Assembly (NCBI RefSeq): GCF_001949145.1
Contig: NW_019091362.1
Span: 2,395,790 to 2,455,789 of the forward strand
Direction: 5' to 3'
Length of the DNA: 60,000 bases
DNA from: Acanthaster planci
Taxonomy: Eukaryota > Echinodermata > Asteroidea > Valvatida > Acanthasteridae
The notes beneath the pieces were generated by a model, which did no database searches, had not been told where the DNA came from, and saw only the letters and a program-made list of their open reading frames with translations. This document shows positions 34,683 through 47,600 of this stretch, piece by piece (within the stretch, counting starts at the first letter, position 1; every line of letters starts with the position of its first letter). The position numbers were made by a program, and so were the translations under genes.

Positions 34683-34711
34683 CTAGATTATCTGACGCTC
34701 GGATAATCTAG
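34683..34711. repeat. Perfect 10-bp hairpin
   Basis: CTAGATTATC and GATAATCTAG are exact inverted copies around a 9-base loop TGACGCTCG. Confidence 0.8.
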
Positions 34712-37344
34712 TCTTTTTCAAATTAACATCACCAAATACAAGGCCAGATGGCCACTCAAAATGAAGGGCAATATCAGTGGCCTGGACCAAGCACTGGAAC
34801 GCAGAAGACTTGTTAGCTTAATACTAGACACCATCAGACAAAATGTTCCATCAGCCTCTCATTTCCCTAAACTAATTATGCTCTTACTTAGTGCAGAAAT
34901 TATCACCTGCTACCTCCATTTGGACAGTCACACCTTTGATGTGGATTGCTAAGTGGATTAGAGGGTGTGAACTGGCTCATTGTCTGGGTTCAGTGGGTGT
35001 CTGTTGGGAACCCTAAATGGGCATTCTACCTGCTCCCAATAGCTCCATGGTGCAGGAGAAACACAGCAAACCACAAGCTACAGCACTGCTTACAATGCTC
35101 TCTGCTGTTTGCATGGTTGGTTGATCTTTGTGCACATATGGGCTATTTGCAAATGTATGCCTGCACATTCAGGGCTACAAATTCTATGCAACCTTTTTTT
35201 TTATGTCAGACACTTCAATTTTATGTGGTCCACTTGCACTTGTATAGAGACATGTACTACATGTACTGTATGTACATGTACATGTACACACAATGTGACC
35301 TGACTAGGAGTTGTTCAATTACTGGCCAGGATTTTGTCCACTTTTTGTCACCATTATGTTTGATTCAACTATTTGGTGTCATTTTTCACTCCGATTTGTA
35401 ATTTTCAAGAAAATGTTAAAGACACAATTAATTCCATTGTCCAATGCAAGCAACTAGTAACAAGAACAATGCAGTGAAATCATCAGGTCATGGAATGTTC
35501 CAAATGCGCCATGAATGGACACATCTTTTATTCTACTCACATGCATTGCATTCGCTGGCATCTTGAAAGAAGTTCAACAATGTATTAACCCAAATCAACA
35601 AGCCGAGCAAAAGAGAAGTACTCTGCACAATGGCTGGCTGAACACCCAAGAATGTCACAGAACTGTCCAGCTTGTTCCTTGCTCCACGGTCACACCTCCA
35701 AGTGAATGTACAACTTCAAGCAGTGGCGCTTACAACTGCATACACACACCACCATGGGGTGTCGTCCGGCTAATGAAGTTATTGGCAGTCTGTGGTGGGC
35801 GAGGACCCTTGGCCATTACACACTGCATCCAGGTGTCACTCTGCTCCTGCCAAGGTCACTGCACAATCATCCCATATGATGATGTGACAAGGGATGGGAG
35901 GCTGGCCTTACTCCTGCTGGTGAGGATGTGATGTGTTGATTGACCAGCTAAGCTGTTCCCTCACTCCACTGTGATCACTGACCAGACAAATCTGAAGAGT
36001 TCCTAAAATAATGACTGCGCCACCTAAAAATCTGCAAGTTTGGCGGAGCTGTGCTCACAGAAAGGGATTTTTCTACATCTAACTCGAGATAAAAGAGGTA
36101 TTTCTGGAGTCAGTCAGTTAAAAAGGGATTAGTCGCACCGTGGTCCCGTAGTGGTCAATACTCTGAATGAATAAAGTCAGGGCACTAATCCACTGCTGGC
36201 TAGTCTGTGGGATTATGAGGTGACCACTGCACTGCTGATGTCCACTCCCAGGTGCAACTGCTTTTTTTTTTTTAAGAAGACCACAGCTACCAGTCTCCCA
36301 GTGCTAGACAACCACATCAATTAACACACACAGACACAAAGAGACTAGGAGTCCAGTGTGTCCATCATTGTAGCACTGTGAGACAGCTTTGGTGTCTTCA
36401 TGATCTATGAGCAAAATCACTGGCAGGGTGGATCTGTCACCCAGGGCATGACACAGGTGCTACTGTCTGGCAAGATTAGCCATGAGTGGACAGAAAACTA
36501 TTACTTAACCCCTTAGCCCACAGCTTACTGTCTGATAAGCCTGGCTCTGGCCCCAATCATCTCTATAAGCTGAAATCCATAACCAATTGCATCTTCTAGT
36601 AAATAAGGTCAGGCAAGAGAAATCACCCCTTTGTGACCAAGTGACTTTTGAAAACTCTCAAAGAAGCTTCCTCCCAAGACTTCTGTCCAGTAAGTTCACA
36701 AAGTTGGAATCCAAATCACTACAATGTTTCCTGCTTGTGAAGAAGATGGAATATTTACAAAAAAAATGGTATGTGTATTCTCCAGGAAAGACCTTTGATC
36801 AATAACATGCAATGGGATTTGTGGTCAAATTGCAAATGCACACAATAAATTCAAATATTTGACAGCAAAACAAAATTACAGGGTCTCGGCTAGCTGGAAA
36901 CTGCTTGTGCTGTGTCTAATGTGTCTTCATACACTTATACATTACGTATAAGTGAGAGGACTGCATCTTTTGTGTAACAGCTCAAAGACTGATTCCAAAG
37001 CGTTCTTTATCGCAACAGAATTGCAAAAAATAACTAGCAAAGAAAGAACGAGTGTAAATGGTTTCATCTTTGTCAGGCATCTTTGAAGCAATTGTTCCAT
37101 CCCACTCAATGTTCTTTCTTCACTAAAGCATCCTTGACAGTTTTCTTTTTAAAACTTCCCCTCTTTTTTCATAAACATTTGAGCTTTCTTTTGGCACAAA
37201 GCCATTTTGAAAAACCGAACAAAGATGAGAATGCAAAGATTTGAGCAGCATGTGAAAAGAAGGATTTAAAAAAAACGAGCAGAGGGAAAGCGGAAATCCG
37301 CTCCGGCCTTAGGTAATGTCACTAATACCCCGCCCGCATGTCAC

Positions 37345-37364
37345 ACTGCGGCGCCCTCTTGTGG
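37345..37364 (-). promoter_or_regulatory. CTCF-like motif in a CpG-rich block
   Basis: On the minus strand CCCACAAGAGGGCGCCGCAG fits the CTCF consensus CCASYAGRKGGCRS at all but one position. It sits in a locally GC-rich, CpG-containing block (about 37290-37380) inside otherwise AT-rich DNA. Confidence 0.45.
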
Positions 37365-38650
37365 GTCCATGAGACTGAAGCCTGCAGCCTTGAGTTGTCA
37401 CAGCACTGTCTCAGAGAACAATCCAACTTTTATACATGACTTACGACTGATGCATGGTAAATTAAAAGGGGGACAATGACTGCGACAAATCCCTCTAACA
37501 CAAAAATAGCAATCTCCCAAATAGGGACCACGGCCAAAGCACCGAGGCTTACGGACTGCACGGACAGATTATTACACAAGTTGTCATTACAGTCGTCCAC
37601 TTCAGTTCCAAAGAAGGGAAACCCTAGAGCTCTTTGCCTTCTCTTAATAGACCATACAAAAATGCGTGTGTGTGGCACGGGTTCCATTTCTCAATTCCAC
37701 TTGCATCGTGCAGAGTTTTAAAAGTTCACTGAAGTGGACAAAGCAACAAAGGAAGGAGGGAGTGCAGAAGGCTCTCCTTTGGGAATCCTTCTCCATGGAG
37801 GGCAAATGCTACATTATCGGAAAAGCCTGAGCATGGGAGGTATTGCTGAATTCTTTCCGTTTGGACTGAGCCATTACTAACGGCCAGAAAGCTTCCATTT
37901 GCGGTGAATTATTCAATCATCCCACTGCAGTCACCCAGTGCTATAAAAAATGTCAACTCTTTTTGTGCACTTTTTCAAGTCAGTCTTTTGAAAATGTCAA
38001 TTGTTTTTCATCCAAAGGAGTCCTTAGTGTCCGTTAAGTTGTACTACAAATCTATGAGGGAGTTACGCAGAATGGCTCATCTGCACATCCAATTAATCAA
38101 TAAACATTACCAAATAATGATTTCACCTTCATCCTGCAATCATATAGAGGATTCTACGTGTTACTCTTAGTGTATACAACCATTTTAAGAACCATAGCCA
38201 TTTTTGGTACAAACTGAATCTGTGAACATTTGGACATTATCAAACGTTCATTTGAGTAAAAGTCAGATTACATCACAAATTATTCTTTTTAAGATAGCTC
38301 TCATGTGTTTTGTATTTACAAACACCACTGTAACTGCCTATTTCCTCATCAGCTTCAACAATTATGAACAGAGCTACAAATCTGATTTCAATTACTTTCT
38401 ATGGCTGGATACAAAAAAATCCATACCGAGGTTTGTCACCAACCACAGAGCAAGGACCCATAACCAGTCCCTTTGTTTCACAGTCAGCACAATTTTATTT
38501 ACCAGCGGGCATATCATTTTTCTTCTCTGCCAAAAATTTGCCCTATAATTCTAGTCCTGTGGTGGAGCTGTGGATATAGTTAGATCAAACCGTGAAACAC
38601 ATGGGACCAATTTATTGCTCATAAGTTAGGTCCCTGAGTGCAGGATTAGG

Positions 38651-38711
38651 CTGGAGAGGGAACCACTGGTGGGTGGATGTTGAAGAACTCCACTGGGTGT
38701 TCCCTCTCCAG
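38651..38711. repeat. 13-bp perfect inverted repeat
   Basis: CTGGAGAGGGAAC (38651-38663) and its exact reverse complement (38699-38711) are separated by 35 bases; the pairs partly continue inward (CACTGG against CCACTGG). Confidence 0.8.
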
Positions 38712-41700
38712 ATATATTTATCCCCGAATTGGGTTTCATTGCAAAGAGGAGGGCTCAAGAATAAAAACAACCCTGGATTGGCAAGGCCAGCACAACGCCA
38801 ATTATTTTGCATGACCTTGGTAATGATGACATTTATCTTCCAAGATGTTTGTAATGATTGACTGTTGTCCCCAAAGAAGGTGCTAGAACTCATGCAACAT
38901 ACATCAGGCTTCAATGAATTCTTCTCAAGTATTGGTCTCTAATATCGAGGTAATGTATGGTAAAAACCTTTAATAATTCGCATCTGAAAAATTTCCCTCC
39001 CTCTTTTCATATATTGTGCCATCTCGATGGCAACATCCCCTCCTTTCCTGCTCTCCCAAACAAAAGATTCTGAGAGATGGTAGCCATCATCCAATAAATC
39101 TCCTGCAACTCAAAAGACAGAGAGACTACCTCCTCCTCTCCCACAATAGCATTAAGAGGATAACGTACGCCTCACCAGCCCAAACCTTCAGCCAAATCCT
39201 TTAATTGGTGCTGCAACATTTTTGTTCCAGGCTAAGGATACTCCATGGGATAGCCAGTCAGATGAGGGATGTCCAAACAACACAAACAAGTCTGTTGCAA
39301 GAGACACAAAGTCCGACAGTTCCGGAGACGGGCACAATCCACAAAAATCTCAATGGTCAAAGCCGGGGATCAGACTTTGGAATCATCCTTCCACAAAAGC
39401 TGCAGAGACAGCACTGGCAAAGTTCTGAATGTACTGGGTGGAATTCTGTTTGGGTTGGAGTCTACGGTACTTATTCATTTAAGCCACCCTGGAGTAATAA
39501 GAGTGTTTTTAGTGAAAGAGGGAGACAGTTATGATTTGTTTGGGTGGGGAGGCTGCCTTTCTGGAAGCACAACAATGGGATTTTAAAGGAATTGAAAAGA
39601 ATGAACTCCAAGTTAATAAGTTTTAAAAAGCCAATGAAAACATGACATCGGAGACAATGTAGCTGATAGCTCAGTCGAGTGAGGCATTGGCAAATTTCAG
39701 GAAAGAAATGACACAAACATGTCAATGTCAGCACGCTCTCAGGCATGAGTATTAAACTACTGTTGAGAAAAAAAAACGACCATTCTTGAGACTCACCATT
39801 TTGACAAGGCACAAGTACCATCAAGGGTGGCAAAACATCTTGCTAAGCCCAGCGGCCAAATGCTGTCACTGGGTATTTGGATTTGGAAATTTCTCCTCAC
39901 ATCAACCAGCCAAATAGCTCCCTCTGCTCAGGCATAGCTGAGCCTCTTAGGGTGGTCAACACTGAGGGCAGACAGAGGGGGTGGTCACACCCCAGGGCAC
40001 ACCTGATGTCAAGAGTACAAATCCCCCACCCCTGGGAGTACAGGCCCAAGAAGCTGTGCAAACATCAGGACAGCATGGTGGGCCCCTGGGTCCAGTCTCT
40101 GTTAACACCCCCTTGTCAAGAGCTGTGAGCGGAAGAGACTTTTTTGTGATAGGCACAAAGTGGACAGGCATATCCCACAAATAAAATGCACGAGGGTTCA
40201 CTCAAGAACAGTCTGCTACTGCACAGCTATAAGTCTAATACATCTGCATGTGTCAACAACTTCTCTTCCAATTAGAAAGATGACTTGCAAAATCCATACT
40301 TGTACAAATACCTGTTTGAAAATGATAAAACTCTCAATAATCCACAAAAATAATTGGGTCTCAAGAGAAGACATTTCCTTTACACCAAAAAATACTCTGG
40401 AAACTTTCTAATTTGACAACTAGCCTTTTCCTCAGTTATCAATACATTACATCTACCAGTCACTTTCTAAAGCATCTGGACAAATCAGGGAAATCCACCG
40501 TACACTTTCTTAACACTCTAATCAGCACTTTCAATTTTGATGAAATCGCAAGCTACAAACCTCCAAACCTTAAGTTGTCCCATTCTGTGAATAACGTGTG
40601 GGGTTTCAATGAAATGCTTGAAGGTAATCAAGGTGGACATGGATAATTCACGAGTGGAATGAATGATTCCAGTCACAATTGAAAATGATCAGCACACCTT
40701 CAAATACCTTCACAAATGATTTTGGCAAGCCCTAAATGTGGGTAGGTGGTTTCCCAATGACACGGCCAAATACAGACATAATAGATGAATAATTACATTC
40801 CATCCACCAAGGTGAGGCCTCGGGACAACTTATTCATGTAAAAGGAGTTGACTCATTTCTGGCCCACAAAAATAAATCAAGAAAACCAGGCTAGCTTTGA
40901 CACCGTGCATGACAAAAATACTGATGTTTGGGGCACTTGGAAAAAAATTCACAACTTCCGATGTAATCTCTGAAGCACATCTACTTCCCCAAATAAATTT
41001 CAATGCAATTTGAAATAGACTTACTTGTAAAACTAGTTGAATCCTACCTCTGAAGTAAGGAAAGTTGGCGTGAAATGATGCCATCCCACACAAAGTATCG
41101 AGTCTACTGGGGTATACTAGATCCCACACAGGTCATTTTATGCAATACTGAAGGTGTATGGTTTTCGCCTCTCCAATTCCATTCTTTGCACCTGTAATAC
41201 CTCCTTAGGCAAGAAATCTGATGTGCATGTGAAAGTTCGTTCTTATTGGTAGACATCTCATCCACAAAAAAGGTGCGGCTACAATGCAAGTGCAAGATTA
41301 GAATTGGAGATTGGGATGTATTGTGGAGTATCTTGCTCTCCCCAGTCAAATGAAATCAAATTTTTATAGGGTTAAAGGTGCAAACTGCGACCGGGCAAAA
41401 TTGGCGGTTTCTTTCGACAAGGCAGCAGGAGGTGATGAAATTAGACCAGAAATGTCGCGCTTAATGTTGCAAATGAGACATAAGTCAGAGTAGACTGGTG
41501 CCTGCTTATAATGTCTATGTACGCATTTAGTTCAGGCACCACCCTAATTGCTTACATAGGTCAAGTCGCTGCTCCTTGTGCCATTTGATCTCTGCCAAGA
41601 TTCTTGGCATTTTTCCAAAACATTTTTGATTCTGACTTCTACTTAAAGTGACAGTAGTAAACTATGTTTGAAATATGGTGAACAAACACCATTCCTGGTA

Positions 41701-41756
41701 CAAAACCTTGTAATTAGCTCAATCCTTTTGAAAAATTTGTTTCTTAAGTGCTTCAG

Positions 41757-41858
41757 TATCCTCGACCCCCCTTCGGCAAGGCCGACTGGGGGAGCTCTAT
41801 TGAGACCCATCACTCAAATCCTGACAAACATCTCAGCACCCGGATGGCTTCTGATAAA
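41757..41858 (+). CDS. Candidate plus-strand exon, unknown protein
   Basis: After a TTCTTAAGTGCTTCAG acceptor, 34 open codons (YPRPPFGKADWGSS...STRMASDK) look coding: GC-rich third positions and mixed charged and aromatic residues in an AT-rich background. I do not recognise the family. The end is set at AAA|GTGTCT, a weak donor; the frame stays open to 41951 and an AATAAA follows at 41919, so it could instead be a terminal exon. Phase 0 at both ends under the first reading, which would fit the exon at 42898. Confidence 0.3.
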
Positions 41859-42213
41859 GTGTCTGTTGGTTTTCTATTGTACTCCTTTCAAATGCACCTT
41901 GTATTCTTGGTTTCTTCCAAAATAAATCACCTGTTTCCCCCTTTTGTGTAGGGACCTTCCCCCTAACGACAGGAGTTGGCATTTTGAGCCCATGTCCTGT
42001 TGTTATTTTTGTTTTACCCTACCTCATTTTTCCCCCCTTCAATAGCCCAGTCAAACTGGATATCTCTTGTCCTGACTTCTTATGGCTTGTTTACATCTGG
42101 TAGAACCTTGCCGAATAAATGTGTACATTGAGTCCGAGTTGAGTAAGTTATTCCAAGTTGTAAAGTTGGACTGTGCTGCTGTGGTAACTTTTTCATTGTG
42201 GTTTGTACTATGC

Positions 42214-42230
42214 TTTTTTTTGGGGGGGGG
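42214..42230. repeat. Compound homopolymer T8G9
   Basis: Eight T followed by nine G; reverse-complement form of the C8-9/A7-8 tracts at 52188, 53649 and 59646. Confidence 0.9.
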
Positions 42231-42897
42231 TTATAGCCATCATTGCTCTGGGATTTGTGCATATTACACACCATGAATAAAGGTAGCTAATGTACAGTAA
42301 CTACTGCCAAGCTATCTAAAACAAAATCATGAATTCAAATATTTGTGAGGGAAGGTTAATTTTTTTATGTTCTTTCCAGCCAGCTAATTGAAATCTTTAT
42401 CCCCTGACGCTCAAACTGCTTCTACAGATCTTCAAATAGCTAAATAACCCGATTCTGGATTTTGCTCTCTCCAGCAGTGGTACTGTTCATGCCAGTGGGG
42501 GGGGGGAGACTTGTCTTGTCATGGAGCAACAACTTATGGAAGGATTGCTTGGAGCCTGTGGCCATCAGCATGGAGATGACTCATCCACAATGTAATGGTT
42601 AGTTGTCAGTGTAACTGTTTTGCCTGTTGATAATCTTTTCGCCAGGACCGTCCACACTAATGAGAGTAAATGTTGGTAGTGGGGGTGCTGTGGTTAGTTT
42701 TTGTTGGATCAATTCTCCTCCCACCCCAGCACTTTAATTTCCAATAACACAGAATTCATCCCTCCAGATGTGCGCATTGGGGGGTTGTTTTCAAAATGTT
42801 TTGAAATAACAAATTCTGGAACACTTCACAATGTGTCGGAACACGATAGCCAACTGCACAATGAAAAGTAATTTTCATTTCAAAACTCTCTTCCTAG

Positions 42898-42975
42898 ATT
42901 CAGAATTTTGAGCTGGACCATGAAAAGGCTCTTCTTCTTGTGATGGATGGGTTTCAGGCAAGACAGGCCATGATG
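42898..42975 (+). CDS. Candidate plus-strand exon (penultimate) of an unrecognised gene
   Basis: A good acceptor (CTCTCTTCCTAG) and a good donor (ATG|GTAAGC) bracket exactly 26 open codons in phase 0: IQNFELDHEKALLLVMDGF then QARQAMM. The other two frames contain stops. The peptide looks like an amphipathic helical segment. It joins in frame to the exon at 43162. I do not recognise the protein; the direction is opposite to NAV, so it would be a nested gene. Confidence 0.4.
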
Positions 42976-43161
42976 GTAAGCACTATGTTTTGTCTAATAA
43001 AGCAGACTTTGCCATTCTTGTGGAGCTATTCACTGACAATTTTTGTTAGTTCAGGCACACTCTTCTGATTGTTAGAAAGCCTAGTAAAACTAAACTGTCT
43101 GATCTGATATTAAAAAATGGCCACACATCAAAAATTGATCACTTTTTGTTTTGCTCTTCAG

Positions 43162-43188
43162 TTTCCAGAAGAAAACATCTACATGTGA
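43162..43188 (+). CDS. Candidate plus-strand terminal coding exon
   Basis: A strong acceptor (TTTTGTTTTGCTCTTCAG) is followed by FPEENIYM and a TGA stop in phase 0, the phase left by the exon ending at 42975. The joined C-terminus reads ...ARQAMM-FPEENIYM. No clear AATAAA follows within a few hundred bases, which lowers confidence. Confidence 0.35.
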   Translation, partial: FPEENIYM

Positions 43189-44329
43189 AGTAAGGATCTA
43201 TGTTGATGCACCACATCGCTTCTATCAAATATTTTATCAGGGAGGTATTTATGTAATTTGATTTCACAAATTACAAAACAGAGTGTATTAGGCTCTTGAC
43301 GACTCAAAGGCTTTCACTAAAAGTCCCTGCTAAAAACAAGTCCATTGCCTTACATGCATGAAATCAAAATATGCCATACAAAAGCTGACAACAAAATTTG
43401 TTCAAATTGATTGAGACACTATTCTATTACACATGTTACATAATGCTTCATTTCAGAGCAAAGAAATCTATTATTAACGAGTTGAAACTATTTTAAGTAA
43501 CACATATTGAAATCAAACCATTGATTTATTGATCCAATAAGAATGCACAGCAACAGCATTTCCTGATAAAATGACGTCACTCTGAGTGTGCAAGTGCAAT
43601 TGGCATTTTGCCAAAATATGATGAAATCACAACAGATGGTCGTAAATACAGAATACAGTGCAGTAATTAGAATTTAGTTTGCAGTTGACTAGAGACTGGT
43701 GAAGGTAACAATGAATTCAAAACAAAGCCTGGTTGTTGCCTCCCCTTCAACTGTGCGCTCAAGGAGTAATGAGCCAGCTGGTGAGGTCAAGGCTAGGCCT
43801 ACCTGTTCCAAGGGCCATTGTTCAATTATTAGTGCATGGGTTGCCTGGGGGATTTAGTTTCATTTGGACTCAAATCCTCACTGGAAAACACTCCAGAGAG
43901 TGTTCTGTCTGGCAAGGAAAACAATCACCTTGCCTGCATTGTTGTGAGTGTGAGAAAGTGCTGTGTTTAGGTTTCCCCATGCTTGCAGACTCAAGGTGTT
44001 TGGGTCTTTGTTCTGAGCTATGACTTTGAGTACATCAGACTAAATCTAATTGCCGAGTTTTAACAACACTTGATGATAGTCTTTATTGGAAAGTTCAGTT
44101 TTTGTTTTTTTTTTAACTATGGTCATGAAGGCACGGGGTAAAACTGGGGATAAATTCATCTGATCTGATAACTGAATCAAGCTGACAAGCTGAGTACATG
44201 CACTGGTGTGCAATGTCCATCCAGAATTTCATTAATTTTGCTTTTTTCCGTACAACCTCTTGGACTTGCTAAGAAAGGGGGAAAAAACTGTCAAAATTTG
44301 CACATTTTTTTTCTTCAGTTTTTGCGTAA

Positions 44330-44600
44330 ATAATGCATGGTGGATGAGTCAGACCAAGGCTGGATCTTGAACCAGACCCGGGCCCATTGTTTGCTGCCGG
44401 ATCAGGCTACGATTCCTCCGACAGTCTCAACAGCCCCGGCGCGCACACTAGGCCGAAGAAAATGTTTCTCCGATCACTTTACGAGTGATCGGCGGTTCAA
44501 TTACGACGTTATCACCACCACTGTACGAGCCTATCTATCCTCTCTTTTTTTCAAACCTCCCTGCTTATTTGGTTATTATTATTATTGTTTGACATGATTA
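44330..44600 (+). other. CpG-rich block with overlapping open frames
   Basis: CpG density jumps here compared with flanking DNA. Two plus frames are open: one of 86 codons from the ATG at 44337 (MVDESDQGWILNQ...), and one of 46 codons without ATG start that ends ...MFLRSLYE and contains GSGYDSSDSLNSPG. A donor-like AAG|GTGAGT lies at 44602. Neither peptide is recognised, and a regulatory CpG-rich element is equally likely. Confidence 0.25.
44470..44492. repeat. Perfect 9-bp hairpin in the CpG-rich block
   Basis: CCGATCACT and AGTGATCGG are exact inverted copies around a 5-base loop TTACG. Confidence 0.8.
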
Positions 44601-47600
44601 AGGTGAGTGCGATGACTCAGACACGGGCACTCCGTCCCTTAAGCTGGCCAAACTTCCTCCCTTTTCACGGCAGCGGCGGGGGCAATCGGCGACAACAAAA
44701 GGGCACCAAAGTATTCCCACGGGGCAAACAGACCAATACAGATTGAAACTTGCCATTCTATTTGTGCCGGGTGAAGAAAAAAAGTGTGCCGTCTTGACAA
44801 CATGATGCAAAGATATGGAGTGGGAAGGCCGAGCGGTCCTTGTCAAATTACTTAATGCCTTCCTTGGGCAAAATAGTCATGAAACCATCTCCTTTTTACA
44901 CTAGTAACACATCTACATGTATGTTTAATGATGGGTTTGTACACAATGCAGATATTTGGGGGTTTTTTTTAAGTAACTGTTAAGTTTTACCAGAAAATAT
45001 GGAAGATATGCAAAGCAACACTTTTAGGGGCTCCATTAAAGTAGAGGTACTGGTACATGTATATATCAGTAAATAAGAATATAGCAACAAGGAAGAAAAA
45101 CATTTCAAACCTGTCCAGAACGTGCCATTTTTCATGGTTATTTATCAGTAAAATAGAAATTATTTTTAGAGGTTTATGCAGTTAGTAAAGTTGATCCCAC
45201 TGTTATAAGAATCCAAGAGTCTGTGTTCCAATTTTATGACCGATAAATGGGCACAAAATTCTGAATCAACAACTAACAATCACACAAGAAAAGTCTTGCC
45301 GACAAAAATTTACCCCGGAACAAGAACAGCCAAAGCCTGCCTGTAACCCCAGTCTCCGGAGTGTTTTGGGAGGGCTTTGTGATCAAGACAACGCCACAAT
45401 TCTCAAACACAATAAACTAGGGAGCTTAAGAAACGAAATATGATAGTCCACTGCTTTGGAAGGCCCTCAGCCAACTCCAGTTGGCAAACAGTGGGTTCCA
45501 TATTGTTGGTGTCAGGGTAATTGGGGAGGAAAACACAACAGGCCATGGTTAATGATTGGGCTAAGGTGTCAAAGATTAGAGCCAGGAGAAAAGGAGAGGT
45601 TAAAAAGACAATCAAATGGCTGTTATGTCTACAAGACATCAGGTCAGAAGTGCACGTAGTCTGAGGTGAAAAGCCTATGTTTCATTCCACCATGAGCGGT
45701 AAATTATTTTAAGGAAACCATTTTTGGGGGACCAATTTATGAAAACAAAACTGAAGAAACTATTTGGCAAACCTCCACTGAAAACAATGATAACTAGTCT
45801 CCCCTCGCTGAAAACAGAAATTCTCTTCCAAGTATAAAAGCACAACTACCATATAAACCAATAGTGCCTTATTAGGAAGTAACATTCCTTGCTACAATTC
45901 AAAACTAGCATCTGGATTTTTACCATGTGGCAGAGACTCTGGCAACTACATGAATATTAACCAGACAGAGTAAAACGCGCCAAGGGTTGACAGAAACAAA
46001 AAAGCTGGTCCTCAAATATTTTTGCCCCGCTGACAATCCGAGTGTTAATATCCTGTTGAGTGGGGGGCTTTGTAAAATCAATATCAGTTATGTGGAGGTA
46101 CTCGGCAATTGGTAAGAAAGACAGAATGGCATATAACAATGCCGTCGTAAATCAATATGGTGCACAGGAGCAGTGGTGACTTTGGACACACAAGGGGACT
46201 GTGACTCATGTAGCTGCAGACAATGATTGGTTATCATAATGAACGGAAAATAATAAACACAGGAATGCAGCGGCAAAGTGCAGCCTCTGATAGCCTTACT
46301 GTTTTGACTTATTCCACAAACCGGTGCATGGGGATTCCCTGGAAATTTATGAATTGATTTCATTTTTTTTCACCTCAGATTCCGTGCAGTGAACCGTACC
46401 TGCACTGTGGCGTGGCGTGAAGAGGTATCAGGAAGGAATTACTGCCGACTGAATGCAAGCACAAAGATGAGCGCAACAAAAATGGTAGATATTATTGTTA
46501 TTTCAGGTCTCCCGCATGGCAATGGATCATTCTGACAAAATTACTAAAAACCTACAGAGTGTTGAGAAGAAAATCAAATAACAGACAGGAAATGAGTATT
46601 AGTTGTATTTCCCAGAAAAATGATCATGACATTACATTAGTGGTGTAACAAAGAAAACTCCATCATTACTTGCGGATGTGATATGAGTTTCCTGTTCAAA
46701 AAATGCATTAGACAATTGTCCAGGAGGGCTGAGCAAAATCAAACTTCCTGTCAATTGTCACTAGAATCTCTCCATTTTGACTAATGGGGGAAAACGTGAA
46801 GCATATTCACTTGAAAACAAATAAAACAGGAAAATGCACTGAGCAAACCGAAAAATAAACACCGAACCAAGTCCCCATAATATTCACCTGACAGCCCAAA
46901 TGGACCTGAAATATCAGACCAACGAGCAGACATGAGGAACAGAGCATAACCACAGAGGCATTTGAGAAGATGTCTGGTGGCAATGCTTGGACAAACAAGG
47001 CTACTAAAGTTACATGAATGTCTTTGAACTTGGAAAAACACCATCTGCAGGATACAATGGCCCACTATTTTCATTTTCAATGGGTGATAGTTTGCATAAG
47101 TCTCTGAACAACAATCCAGCCGTGAGTATCCAACGTCATTTGGCCGTTATTGTCTTGGCAACATGAACTCGTGTGAACCGGACGATACTGCTGACGAAGT
47201 ATACCTGACAAATCAGGAATGGAGGCCGACATTGAATTAGGAGTGGGTAGATGGATCACAGTCCAAAAAAAAAAGCAAGGCTAAAGGGGCAATATCAGCC
47301 TCAAACCTTGGGTCTCTCAATTGGATATGTATATAATTTCAACTGATACAAAAACATCAACATTTTGCCTGCGGATTAGGTAAACACAGAACCCTGCATA
47401 GTTTGGCTCTCTTCTAAGGTCAACTATTACAGGGTGGGGAGGGGTTCTTCTTTGGGGGAGGGGTATTCCCGAGACAATCACTGAACACACTGGTGGTCAC
47501 TGGGTCAAAATTGAAAGTACCAGTATTATAGAAAGATGACCAGCTAAGATGCCTTCCGCCATTTTGGCCACGTGTGAACCAAGTGAGGAACTAATCATAA

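Larger units (their letters stand above)
31596..41756. other. Long stretch upstream of the recognised NAV exons
   Basis: No conserved exon found. It is AT-rich with scattered hairpins (34683-34711, 38651-38711), a short CpG-rich block near 37.3 kb with a CTCF-like site, and a possible exon at 33564-33628. Probably intron or 5' flank of NAV. Around 39.2-39.55 kb all three plus-strand frames are open together, so no reading frame can be preferred there. Confidence 0.45.

Noticed and set aside
35515-35931. 138-codon plus-strand open frame rich in Cys
   Set aside because: The cysteines are irregular, there is no signal-peptide-plus-domain pattern I trust, and no splice context.
39205-39586. Plus-strand block with a good acceptor (TTTTTGTTCCAG at 39219-39230) and about 100 open codons in all three frames
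   Set aside because: Because all three frames are open no frame can be chosen, and no good donor fits any of them. Could be an exon, but the sequence does not decide it.
42475-42591. Plus-strand segment with acceptor CTCTCTCCAG and peptide MEQQLMEGLLGACGHQHGDD
   Set aside because: Its best frame ends two bases into a codon at a weak donor, which does not match the phase of the exon at 42898; a G10 run within it also makes the frame unsafe.
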